Source of the DNA: Porphyromonas sp.
GTDB taxonomy: Bacteria > Bacteroidota > Bacteroidia > Bacteroidales > Porphyromonadaceae
Direction of reading: 5' to 3'
Length of the DNA: 10,475 nucleotides
NCBI GenBank assembly: GCA_003640335.1
Contig: RBKG01000126.1
Span: 1 to 10,475, forward strand
Under the pieces are notes generated by a model. It was not told where the DNA came from. It was given only the letters and a program-made list of their open reading frames with translations, and searched no databases. This document shows positions 1-6,682 of the stretch, piece after piece. Both the position numbers and the translations under genes were made by a program. Each line of letters starts with the position of its first letter. The first letter of the stretch is position 1.

Positions 1-827
1 ATGGAAGCTTTATCAAGGGAGCTATAGCTCTAATGAAGAAAAAGAAAACTGAAGAAGAGAAGAAAATAACAAAAGCCATATTCTCTTCTCATGGAGGATT
101 ATCTACCCTAACATCAGCCCTTTCGGACGAGTTACTAAAAGCTAATTCTCTAAAATTAGGAGCCCTTGACATTGAAGTCAGATTTCGAGAAGATTTGCAA
201 CTATGGCAAGTTACATTCTATGTCAAAGGAGAGAAGGAAGAGCTATTTAGTCGAAATCTCATCACAACTATAGGCTCTCTTGAGTTAGCAAATACCCTAA
301 AAACAGAAGTAAATCTCACGCCTATTACTCAACTTAGATATGCCCCTATTGTGCAAGTTGCTCTTGGGTATAAGTCCGCTAATTCAGACATATTTGCTTC
401 TTTCGGAGGATTGATTCCTAGCTGTGAGGACAAAGAGGTTCTCGGTATCCTCAATCCTAGTGCATGCTTTTCAGATAGATGCCCTAAGGGAGGCTTACTT
501 CTTAGTGTTTTCTTAGGAGGTATGCGCTCTCCTCATCTTATAGAACAATCAGACGACTACATAAAAGGACTAATCCGCGATAAGGTAGCTAGATTTATTA
601 AGCTAAAGCAAGAACCAGACCTTATTGAGATATTTCGCCACCCAAGGGCAATCCCCCAATATGAAGCAAGTACAGATGAGAGACTTGCTCTAATAGAGAA
701 ACTAGAGAAACTCTATCCCGGACTTTATATTGGAGGTAATATACATGATGGTATCGGTATGAGCGACAGAATCAAACAAGGAGCAAGCCTTGCACACAAA
801 GTCCTAAGCAATAAAACTTCGGCATGA
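1..827 (+). CDS. hemG: Protoporphyrinogen oxidase (HemY-type FAD enzyme), C-terminal part; 5' end outside window
   Basis: The reading frame is open from base 3 to the TGA at 825-827 and continues upstream of the window. The ATG at 33 is therefore internal; the ten codons before it (GSFIKGAIAL) already match the family. About 274 residues are visible, roughly the last 60% of a usual 450-470 residue enzyme. The enzyme oxidises protoporphyrinogen IX to protoporphyrin IX, the second-to-last step of haem synthesis, at the membrane face. Family signatures, in fragment numbering, are GGLSTL (31-36), FGGLIPS followed by a V-L-G-I-L segment (134-150), an AIPQY motif near 217-220, and the C-terminal FAD-contacting stretch GNIHDGIGMSDRIKQG (245-260). 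The N-terminal Rossmann FAD motif is not visible because of the edge. The stop overlaps the mnmA start, so the two are probably co-transcribed. Related flavin amine oxidases share the fold, but the GMSDRIKQG ending favours protoporphyrinogen oxidase. Confidence 0.87.
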   Translation, partial: GSFIKGAIALMKKKKTEEEKKITKAIFSSHGGLSTLTSALSDELLKANSLKLGALDIEVRFREDLQLWQVTFYVKGEKEELFSRNLITTIGSLELANTLKTEVNLTPITQLRYAPIVQVALGYKSANSDIFASFGGLIPSCEDKEVLGILNPSACFSDRCPKGGLLLSVFLGGMRSPHLIEQSDDYIKGLIRDKVARFIKLKQEPDLIEIFRHPRAIPQYEASTDERLALIEKLEKLYPGLYIGGNIHDGIGMSDRIKQGASLAHKVLSNKTSA

Positions 828-1969
828 AGAATATACAGCATATACAAGAAAGAATTCTAAAATCAGGCATCAAGAATCCTAAAATAGCAGTACTCGCATC
901 TGGAGGTGTAGATAGTAGTGCCGTAGTCTCTATACTATATGACCTCGGATACCGTCCTACCCTATTCTACATACAGATAGGCATGGATAAAGATGGTTTT
1001 GAAGATTGCTCTTGGGAAGACGATATCACTATGGTTCAAATGCTTGCTAAGAAATACAATCTTCCTTTAGAAATCATTTCCCTACATGATGAGTATTGGG
1101 AGCATGTCGTGCAGTATACCATTGATACAGTAAAACTAGGTTTAACACCTAACCCCGATATGATGTGTAATAAGCTCATCAAGTTTGGAGTATTCAATGA
1201 GAAAGTCGGATATCAGTATGATTTTATAGCTACAGGACATTATGCAACTACTACCTATGTGAACGATGTTCTCTACCTCTCCACCGCACCGGACCCAGTA
1301 AAAGACCAAACTGACTTTTTGGCTCAAATCAACTTTACGCAGGTTCAGAAACTATTATTTCCTACAGGAGGGCTCACGAAAGCAGAAGTGAGAGAGCTTG
1401 CTACAAAAGCTCAACTCCCAAGTGCACAACGCAAAGACAGCCAAGGCATTTGCTTTCTCGGCAAGATAAACTACAATGAGTTTATAGAAAGAGCATTAGG
1501 CACTAAACCTGGACGTATTATTGAGAAAGAAACGGGGAAAACGATTGGGACACACCGAGGTTATTGGTTTCATACCATTGGACAACGCAAAGGCTTAGGC
1601 TTAAGTGGAGGTCCTTGGTTTGTCGTTAAGAAAGACATCAAGCGTAATATCATACTTGTAAGCCGCGGTTACGACCCTCAAGACCAGTATGGGCAGCATA
1701 TCCAAATGGCAGAACTTAATAACATCAGCCAATCTCCTTGGGCTTACCTTGGCATCAATGATGAAACTACTTCAATAGAGGTATGCTTTAAAATTAGACA
1801 TACCCCTGAGTTTACTCGTGGCTCTCTTCGATACAATGCAGAGAAATCTCGATACGAACTTGATAGCCAAACGCCCATCCAAGGAATTGCGCCCGGACAA
1901 TATGCTGTCATATATGATATAGACCACAATATTTGCTTTGGCAGTGGTATGATTATTAAAGGCTATTAG
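824..1969 (+). CDS. mnmA: tRNA-specific 2-thiouridylase MnmA
   Basis: This cytoplasmic enzyme adenylates and thiolates the wobble uridine (U34) of Lys, Glu and Gln tRNAs, using sulfur passed on by a relay or a cysteine desulfurase. At 381 residues it has the usual length. The ATP-binding PP-loop SGGVDSS is at residues 26-32. The two catalytic cysteines expected of the family are present: Cys115 in NPDMMCN and Cys210 in DSQGICFLG. Other signatures are ATGHYA (136-141), KDQTDFLAQ (160-168) and the C-terminal HTIGQRKGLGLSGGPWFV region (250-267). The ATG at 824 overlaps the upstream TGA (ATGA, 824-827), a typical translational-coupling arrangement, and fixes the start. Many Bacteroidetes carry two MnmA-like genes; whether this is the only copy cannot be judged here. 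No thiolation partners are adjacent. Confidence 0.95.
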   Translation: MKNIQHIQERILKSGIKNPKIAVLASGGVDSSAVVSILYDLGYRPTLFYIQIGMDKDGFEDCSWEDDITMVQMLAKKYNLPLEIISLHDEYWEHVVQYTIDTVKLGLTPNPDMMCNKLIKFGVFNEKVGYQYDFIATGHYATTTYVNDVLYLSTAPDPVKDQTDFLAQINFTQVQKLLFPTGGLTKAEVRELATKAQLPSAQRKDSQGICFLGKINYNEFIERALGTKPGRIIEKETGKTIGTHRGYWFHTIGQRKGLGLSGGPWFVVKKDIKRNIILVSRGYDPQDQYGQHIQMAELNNISQSPWAYLGINDETTSIEVCFKIRHTPEFTRGSLRYNAEKSRYELDSQTPIQGIAPGQYAVIYDIDHNICFGSGMIIKGY

Positions 1970-2012
1970 AGAACTCCAATCGCATAAATTACAAGACTAA
2001 AAAGCTAATCAG

Positions 2013-2024
2013 ACACTTAAGTGT
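2013..2024. repeat. Perfect 12-base palindrome upstream of a probable promoter
   Basis: ACACTTAAGTGT is a perfect inverted repeat in the 132-base gap after mnmA, 14 bases before the -33 box of the probable promoter at 2038-2068. It has no spacer, so it is more like a dimeric-protein operator than an RNA hairpin. It is not followed by a T tract, so it does not look like a terminator. It could also be chance or an intergenic repeat relic. The rest of 1970-2101 shows no gene or RNA that I can recognise. Confidence 0.35.
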
Positions 2025-2037
2025 AGACTTGAGGCTA

Positions 2038-2068
2038 TTGCATATACAAATAGGACTCACTATCTTTA
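2038..2068 (+). promoter_or_regulatory. Probable Bacteroidetes-type promoter for the 117-residue gene
   Basis: A TTG at 2038-2040 is followed, after exactly 20 bases, by TATCTTTA at 2061-2068. This fits the Bacteroidetes primary sigma consensus TTG-N19-21-TAnnTTTG with one mismatch in the last base. Transcription would start about seven bases downstream, leaving a leader of roughly 25 bases before the ATG at 2102. The call is based on sequence and spacing only. Confidence 0.45.
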
Positions 2069-2101
2069 TGGTAAATATCCATCAATTACAAATGATTAGC
2101 T

Positions 2102-2455
2102 ATGAACAAGAAGCGCATAGAACTTCTCAAGACGTGCAGATATTACCACGGAGAAGAAGATAGTCCTTTTGAAGAAAGACTTAGTGTCTGCAACAGTTTA
2201 GACCTTCGCAAAGAGTTAGAACTTAAGCATTGGTTTTGGACTTACGAACAGATTTGGGTAGGTTCACACTATAGCAGCAAGAACTATTTGCAACAGATAG
2301 AAGAGGAAGGTAAGCAACTCAACCTAGAAAACTTACTACCTAAAGACAATACCCCTCTATCTCTTAAGGCTCTCCTTCACAATCGTCACCTCAAGGACGG
2401 AGGGACTTTGGAGAGCTTTAAGCTCTTGTACAAAGAGTATCGCCAATCGAAGTAA
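2102..2455 (+). CDS. Conserved-looking hypothetical protein, 117 residues, function unknown
   Basis: I do not recognise a named domain. The protein is small, soluble and highly charged, with no signal peptide or membrane segment. It opens with a helix containing LLKTCRYYHGEEDSPF (residues 8-23), has an aromatic-rich HWFWTYEQIWV stretch (43-53), then an acidic helix, a PLSLKALLHNRH segment (85-96) and a basic C-terminus ending in an FKLLYKEY motif. This layout resembles, from memory, short uncharacterised proteins in Bacteroides and Prevotella that share a CRYY-GEE start and an SLKALL-NR motif, so it is likely a real conserved gene. No good ribosome binding site is seen, which is normal in this phylum. 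It appears to have its own promoter, separate from mnmA, and the next gene also has one, so it is probably monocistronic. Confidence 0.75.
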   Translation: MNKKRIELLKTCRYYHGEEDSPFEERLSVCNSLDLRKELELKHWFWTYEQIWVGSHYSSKNYLQQIEEEGKQLNLENLLPKDNTPLSLKALLHNRHLKDGGTLESFKLLYKEYRQSK

Positions 2456-2523
2456 TCTTGATTGAATAAAGTTCTGTTTTCTATCCTCATTTTGGGGACA
2501 TAAAAAGTTCGTCAATAATTTAG

Positions 2524-2531
2524 TATCTTTG
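2524..2531 (+). promoter_or_regulatory. Probable -7 box driving the SPOR lipoprotein-murB-purA run
   Basis: TATCTTTG matches the Bacteroidetes -7 consensus TAnnTTTG exactly. No TTG lies at the expected 19-21 base distance upstream, so the -33 element is weak or absent. Transcription would begin near 2538, giving a leader of about 40 bases before the lipoprotein ATG at 2577. It is the only clear promoter-like element seen between the 117-residue gene and the terminator after purA. Confidence 0.45.
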
Positions 2532-2541
2532 TTGGTAGATA

Positions 2542-2559
2542 TAATGAATAACCTCATTA
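2542..2559 (+). repeat. Short inverted repeat in the lipoprotein leader
   Basis: TAATGA and TCATTA are exact reverse complements separated by six bases. They lie just after the expected transcription start of the promoter at 2524-2531. The arms are A/T-rich, so an RNA hairpin would be weak; an operator for a dimeric regulator is the other reading. A 9-codon reading frame (ATG at 2544, TAG at 2571-2573) runs through it and ends three bases before the lipoprotein start. Confidence 0.25.
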
Positions 2560-2576
2560 AAACTATAGAATAGTAT

Positions 2577-3062
2577 ATGAAGAAAGTAGTAATGGTCGCA
2601 ACAGCTCTCGCACTAGTCGTAGGGCTAGGATCATGTAAGAGCAAAAAGAGTGCTTATCGTAAGGCTTATGAAGAAGCTAAGCAACGTGAAATCGCAGCTC
2701 AAACAGCAACAAAGACTGTAGTTTACGAAGAAACTCCAGCACAAAAGGCTATTGAAACTCCTACTCCTCCAGCACCAGTTCGCAGAGAACGTGTTTCTAC
2801 TTATGAAGGAGAACGTTCTGAATACCTCAAGCGTTATAGCGTAGTTATCGGTAGTTTCCAGAATCCTACTAATGCTCGTGCACTTCGTGAGAAAATGACA
2901 AACAAGGGCTACAATGCAGTTCTTGCTAAGAATGAAGTGGGCATGCTACGAGTTATTGTCTCTAGCTTCTCAACAAAGGAAGAAGCTATTGCTAGCCGTG
3001 AAGCTGTAAAATCTCGCTTCGCTCCAGACTTCAAAGATGCTTGGATTTTAGAGAACGAGTAA
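2577..3062 (+). CDS. SPOR-domain lipoprotein
   Basis: This 161-residue protein has a lipoprotein signal peptide: a basic start (MKK), a hydrophobic core, and a lipobox LGSC with the lipidated cysteine at residue 20. The mature part begins with a basic helix (KSKKSAYRKAYEEAK, 21-35), then a Thr/Pro/Glu-rich linker (about 40-80), then a SPOR domain (about 86-158) with the typical YSVVIGSF start, an ALREKM helix and an LRVIVSSF second strand. SPOR domains bind peptidoglycan glycan strands stripped of stem peptides, often at division sites. The residues after the cysteine are basic and lack the acidic signal linked to surface export in Bacteroidetes, so a periplasm-facing anchor is likely (inference). 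The TAA stop at 3060-3062 directly abuts the murB ATG. The pairing with murB supports a cell-wall role. The exact biological function is unknown. Confidence 0.9.
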   Translation: MKKVVMVATALALVVGLGSCKSKKSAYRKAYEEAKQREIAAQTATKTVVYEETPAQKAIETPTPPAPVRRERVSTYEGERSEYLKRYSVVIGSFQNPTNARALREKMTNKGYNAVLAKNEVGMLRVIVSSFSTKEEAIASREAVKSRFAPDFKDAWILENE

Positions 3063-4079
3063 ATGAACATCCTCCAGGAACATTCTCTCCGAGACTTAAA
3101 TACATTTGGAATACCAGCTACAGCAGCTTGGTATATCTCGTATGAAAGCAAGGACGAGCTGTATAAACTTCTCAGCGACGAATACTTCCAGGAGTGTAAA
3201 TGTATCCATATTGGTGAGGGGAGTAATCTACTCTTCCTCACCAATTTTCATGGCATTGTCCTGAAATCTTTTATCAAAGGTATTTCTTGTATCAATGACT
3301 CTGAAAATGAGGTACTACTTCGTGTGGGTGCAGGAGAATTATGGGATGATTTTGTAGCTTATTGCGTACAAAACAAGTACTATGGTGCTGAAAATCTATC
3401 AGCTATCCCTGGTCAAGTAGGAGCTGCAGCCATACAAAACATTGGAGCCTATGGTGTAGAAGCAGAAGCTCTTATTCAAGAGGTTGAAGCTATACATCGA
3501 AGGACTAAGGAGTCCAGAGTTTTCACTCACAAGGAATGCCACTATGCCTATCGCTACAGCATATTTAAGGATGCAGATTACTCTGACTGGATTATTACCT
3601 CGGTAACCTTTAAGCTCAAAAAGACTGCAGATTTGAATATTTCCTACGCTGGTATTAAGGAATATCTTGATAAGCATAATCTACCTCTTGATTTAGATAA
3701 CCTTAGAAAAGCAATTATCAGTATTAGAGCATCGAAGCTACCAGACGTCAAGGTACTTGGAAATGCCGGTAGCTTCTTCAAGAATCCAATCGTATCTGAA
3801 GAAGTTGCAACAAACCTACTCAAGCAATATCCTCAAATGCCCGTATACCCCTTGGGAGAAGGACAGAAAAAGTTATCTGCAGGTTGGTTAATTGAGCAAT
3901 GTGGTCTTAAAGGATACAAAGAAGGAGAAGCTGGTGTTTATGAGAAGCAAGCTCTTATACTCGTTAATCATGGTGAAGCAACAGGCTCAGATATTGCAGC
4001 ACTTGCACTAAAAATACAAACTCAAGTCAAAGAAAAGTTTGATATAAAGATTGAACCTGAAGTTCTCTATATCAGCTAA
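3063..4079 (+). CDS. murB: UDP-N-acetylenolpyruvoylglucosamine reductase MurB
   Basis: MurB is a cytoplasmic FAD flavoenzyme. It uses NADPH to reduce UDP-GlcNAc-enolpyruvate to UDP-MurNAc, the second committed step of peptidoglycan precursor synthesis. At 338 residues it matches the E. coli-like (type I) form. FAD-binding signatures are LNTFGIPA (12-19), IGEGSNLL (50-57) and AIPGQVGAAAIQNIGAYG (114-131). Expected catalytic residues are present: Arg164 after the tyrosine in the HYAYRYSIFK motif (160-169), Ser237 in GNAGSFFKNP (233-242) and a C-terminal Glu in EPEVLYI (331-337, probably Glu333). The HYAYRYS motif with the long insert is characteristic of type I. The ATG follows the upstream TAA with no spacer, so translation is probably coupled to the lipoprotein gene. 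The next gene begins 11 bases after the stop. Confidence 0.97.
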   Translation: MNILQEHSLRDLNTFGIPATAAWYISYESKDELYKLLSDEYFQECKCIHIGEGSNLLFLTNFHGIVLKSFIKGISCINDSENEVLLRVGAGELWDDFVAYCVQNKYYGAENLSAIPGQVGAAAIQNIGAYGVEAEALIQEVEAIHRRTKESRVFTHKECHYAYRYSIFKDADYSDWIITSVTFKLKKTADLNISYAGIKEYLDKHNLPLDLDNLRKAIISIRASKLPDVKVLGNAGSFFKNPIVSEEVATNLLKQYPQMPVYPLGEGQKKLSAGWLIEQCGLKGYKEGEAGVYEKQALILVNHGEATGSDIAALALKIQTQVKEKFDIKIEPEVLYIS

Positions 4080-4090
4080 TTTCAGTGAAG

Positions 4091-5407
4091 ATGAATCTTA
4101 TTCTACTAGGAACAGGTACAAGTACAGGTATTCCTGAGGTTGGTTGCAACTGCATGCACTGCCAAAGCTCAGATCCTAGAGATAAGCGCCTGCGCACTTC
4201 TGCCCTACTCATTTCGCAGTCCGGAACACATATACTTATTGACTGTGGTCCAGACTTCCGACAACAAGCAAATCATATTGGACTTGAACACATAGACGCA
4301 ATTGTCCTTACACACGAACACTACGACCATGTATATGGTCTTGATGACCTTCGAACAATTGCATGGCATAAAGAAATCCCTATCTATGGACAAGCAAATG
4401 TTCTTGATGCTGTTCGCAATAGAATGCACTATGTATTTAGCCCCAACCCTTATCCTGGGACACCCAAGCTTTCTCTAAATGAGTTAAAAAATGGCGAAGT
4501 CCTCAAAATAAAAGATATTGAGGTTACTCCGCTTTTGGTAATGCATGGCAAGTTGCCCATCTTCGGATATAGGTTTCACCAAGTAGGAACAGAACACAAA
4601 GAAGACATCTGCTATATCACAGACATGAAGTCTGCCGATAAGTGTGAATTTAGTAAGATTGACAACTCAAGAGTTTTGGTTATCAATGCTTTGCGCTACC
4701 AACGCGAGCACCCATCTCACCAAAATGTTATAGATGTATTTAACCTCTTGAATACGCTTGAGTCCAAGCCTGAACGCACTATTCTTACACACCTATCACA
4801 CCATGCTCCTTGTTATAAAGAGTTAGTTCAACTTCTTCCCAAAGATGGTTCTATCCTCCCTGGGTATGACTTTGCATGTATTGAAGTTGGTAAAGAGATT
4901 GAAATACACCCTTTCATTCCTCATCATGAACTAATGCGCCAAGTAGCATATCCTCTTGACTTAGCAATGCTGAAATCTGAGAGCTCTTCTGAAAGAACGC
5001 CTCTTGGGTTGATTAGTGCCTCAAATGATGGCAGCAGAGCAACTCTCGATATGCAGTTTGCAGTAAGAAAAGATGCTTTTCTAGGAGATCTTGAAGAATT
5101 GAAAGCTTGTGTCATAAGGTCACTACATTTAATGGTAGGTCTGTATCGTATGCAAGCTCAAGAAATTGATAAATGCATTCGAAGACTTCAAACCGAAGAG
5201 ACTGATGATAGTCTTAAGCTAGAGCTATCTCTAGGGGTTAATGCTTTAGATGAAACATCTAAGCTAATGACCATGCAAGACTTCTGTGAAGGTAAAAATC
5301 AAGACATTACAGTTGTCAAACATTTTCTATCAGGCATCATTTATTCTGAAATACAACGCTTGATAAAAAGCATTTATAAAGGCTCTCTTAGCCCTATAAA
5401 CAAATAA
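4091..5407 (+). CDS. PhnP-like metallo-beta-lactamase-fold hydrolase with a long unrecognised C-terminal extension
   Basis: The ATG at 4091 (438 residues) is preferred because it gives the usual family start MNLILLGTGTSTGIP; a GTG at 4085 is the alternative. Residues 1 to about 267 form a metallo-hydrolase domain with HxHxDH (His75, His77, Asp79, His80), His152, Asp178 and His234 as expected metal ligands. Cys19, Cys21 and Cys24 (GCNCMHC) match the extra structural zinc site known from E. coli PhnP, a cyclic ribose-phosphate phosphodiesterase. The THLSHH motif (233-238) also fits that family. No phosphonate genes are nearby, so the substrate is unknown. Family members are usually about 250 residues. 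Here about 170 further residues continue in the same frame without an obvious second start; they look helical, carry no signature I recognise, and contain no membrane segment. It lies 11 bases after murB and 6 bases before the next gene, in what looks like one operon. Confidence 0.88.
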   Translation: MNLILLGTGTSTGIPEVGCNCMHCQSSDPRDKRLRTSALLISQSGTHILIDCGPDFRQQANHIGLEHIDAIVLTHEHYDHVYGLDDLRTIAWHKEIPIYGQANVLDAVRNRMHYVFSPNPYPGTPKLSLNELKNGEVLKIKDIEVTPLLVMHGKLPIFGYRFHQVGTEHKEDICYITDMKSADKCEFSKIDNSRVLVINALRYQREHPSHQNVIDVFNLLNTLESKPERTILTHLSHHAPCYKELVQLLPKDGSILPGYDFACIEVGKEIEIHPFIPHHELMRQVAYPLDLAMLKSESSSERTPLGLISASNDGSRATLDMQFAVRKDAFLGDLEELKACVIRSLHLMVGLYRMQAQEIDKCIRRLQTEETDDSLKLELSLGVNALDETSKLMTMQDFCEGKNQDITVVKHFLSGIIYSEIQRLIKSIYKGSLSPINK

Positions 5408-5413
5408 AACAAA

Positions 5414-6643
5414 ATGAACGAACTTAATCTAACAACTCCATCGCTACTATTTTCAGCGATTTCACTTATATTACTTGCATATACCAATCGTTTCCTTTCT
5501 TATGCAAGTGTTGTACGCTCTCTGAACGAGAAGTACCAAGAAAACCCGGATAAAGACCCAACGACATTAAATCAAATCCGCAACTTCGTACTGCGTTTAC
5601 GTCTCATTCGTGCGATGCAAACACTTGGGGCAGGAAGTTTGATTTTTTGTCTTGCCGCAATGTTTTTTTACTTTATCAACCTAACTCTACCTGCAGAAAT
5701 TTTCTTTGGCATCGGTATGGTTATGCTTGTATGCTCTTTAGGACTTTGCATTTGGGAGGTACAAATCTCTACGGAAGCGATTAGCCTACATCTGCAGAAT
5801 ATTCGTCGACGTCAACGCGAGCAAGACCCATTTATGGGAAATGCGCTAAGACGTAATGCGAATAGAAGAGAAGGAGAAAGCCTTGGAGAACAGAATACTC
5901 GCAAGAATCAAGAGAAGCAGCGTAAGGAAAAGCAAGAAAGAGAAGAGCGCAAAGCTAAAGAGCGCCAACAGCAAGCTGTAGAAACAAGCAAGAAAGAAAG
6001 CGAAAATACGCAAACTCCTAAGCAAGAGAAAACTGAAGAGCGTAAACAAGAGAAACAGCAAAAGCAACAAGTAAACAATAACAACTCTAAGCAAGAACAA
6101 CAAGCTCAAAAGAAGCAAGAACGCAGAGAGCAGAAAGTTCAAGCAACTCAGCCTAATGTCAAGCCCGAAGTAATAGATAGTAAGCAAGAAGAAAAAGCTC
6201 AGGCAGACAAAACAGATAATACTCAAGGGCAAAATCGCAAGGGCGACACAGCTCGCAAGTTTAATAACAAAACGAACAAAAACAACCAGCCTCCAGTAAG
6301 AGAAGAGCGTAAAGCAATACAAGCTCAAGAAATAACATCTACTGAAGAAGCAAAAAATAAGGTAGAAGTTAAAGTAGAGCCAACTAAAGACACTAGTTCA
6401 GACTCTACTAAGCAAGCAGAGAAAGTTATAGAACAAACTATTAACTTTGAGCCTAAGAAAGAAGAGCAAGCACAACCCGCACCTAGCCCTAAGCAACCAA
6501 GCGAACGCAAGATTTTTGCAAATCGTAAGCTAAAAGAAGATAAGGCTAATGAAGAAGTAGCTCCTAAGCCACTTAGTCGCTATCAATTAAGACAGCTTGC
6601 ACTCAAGCAACAAGAGCAGAATGGCTCTACTACAGAAGCTTAA
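5414..6643 (+). CDS. DUF2721 family membrane protein with a long Lys/Glu/Gln-rich tail
   Basis: The 409-residue product has two parts. Residues 1 to about 135 resemble DUF2721, a small uncharacterised membrane domain. It has a first hydrophobic helix (about 9-23) followed by the TNRFLSYA motif, a basic loop with LRLRLIRAMQ (60-69), a second membrane helix (about 72-91), a third (about 94-115), and IWEVQISTEAISLHL (113-127). Residues from about 131 to 362 are highly charged and low in complexity, dominated by Lys, Glu, Gln, Arg and Asn, and are probably disordered or coiled coil. A less biased end (363-400, with RKIFANRKLKED and LSRYQLRQLALKQ) closes the protein. The function of the domain is not known. 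The tail probably faces the cytoplasm given its charge (inference). The start ATG is 6 bases after the previous stop, in an A-rich context. Confidence 0.85.
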   Translation: MNELNLTTPSLLFSAISLILLAYTNRFLSYASVVRSLNEKYQENPDKDPTTLNQIRNFVLRLRLIRAMQTLGAGSLIFCLAAMFFYFINLTLPAEIFFGIGMVMLVCSLGLCIWEVQISTEAISLHLQNIRRRQREQDPFMGNALRRNANRREGESLGEQNTRKNQEKQRKEKQEREERKAKERQQQAVETSKKESENTQTPKQEKTEERKQEKQQKQQVNNNNSKQEQQAQKKQERREQKVQATQPNVKPEVIDSKQEEKAQADKTDNTQGQNRKGDTARKFNNKTNKNNQPPVREERKAIQAQEITSTEEAKNKVEVKVEPTKDTSSDSTKQAEKVIEQTINFEPKKEEQAQPAPSPKQPSERKIFANRKLKEDKANEEVAPKPLSRYQLRQLALKQQEQNGSTTEA

Positions 6644-6682
6644 TACCATAAGTAAGAAAATTAAACTATAGACCTACATAAT

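Noticed and set aside
2484..2498. Six-pair stem-loop (TCCTCA / TGGGGA) after the 117-residue gene, considered as a terminator
   Set aside because: The stem is short with a G-T wobble and a three-base loop, and it is followed by an A-rich rather than T-rich stretch, so it is too weak to call.
5846..6328. Long minus-strand frame of 160 codons rich in Leu, Phe and Ser opposite the DUF2721 tail
   Set aside because: It is the reverse reading of Lys/Glu/Gln codons, which yield Leu/Phe/Ser on the other strand and few stops. It has no family resemblance or promoter, and it lies entirely inside a well-supported gene.
6644..6682. Possible purine riboswitch or promoter before purA
   Set aside because: The gap is only 39 A/T-rich bases, too short for a purine riboswitch, and it has no TAnnTTTG box.
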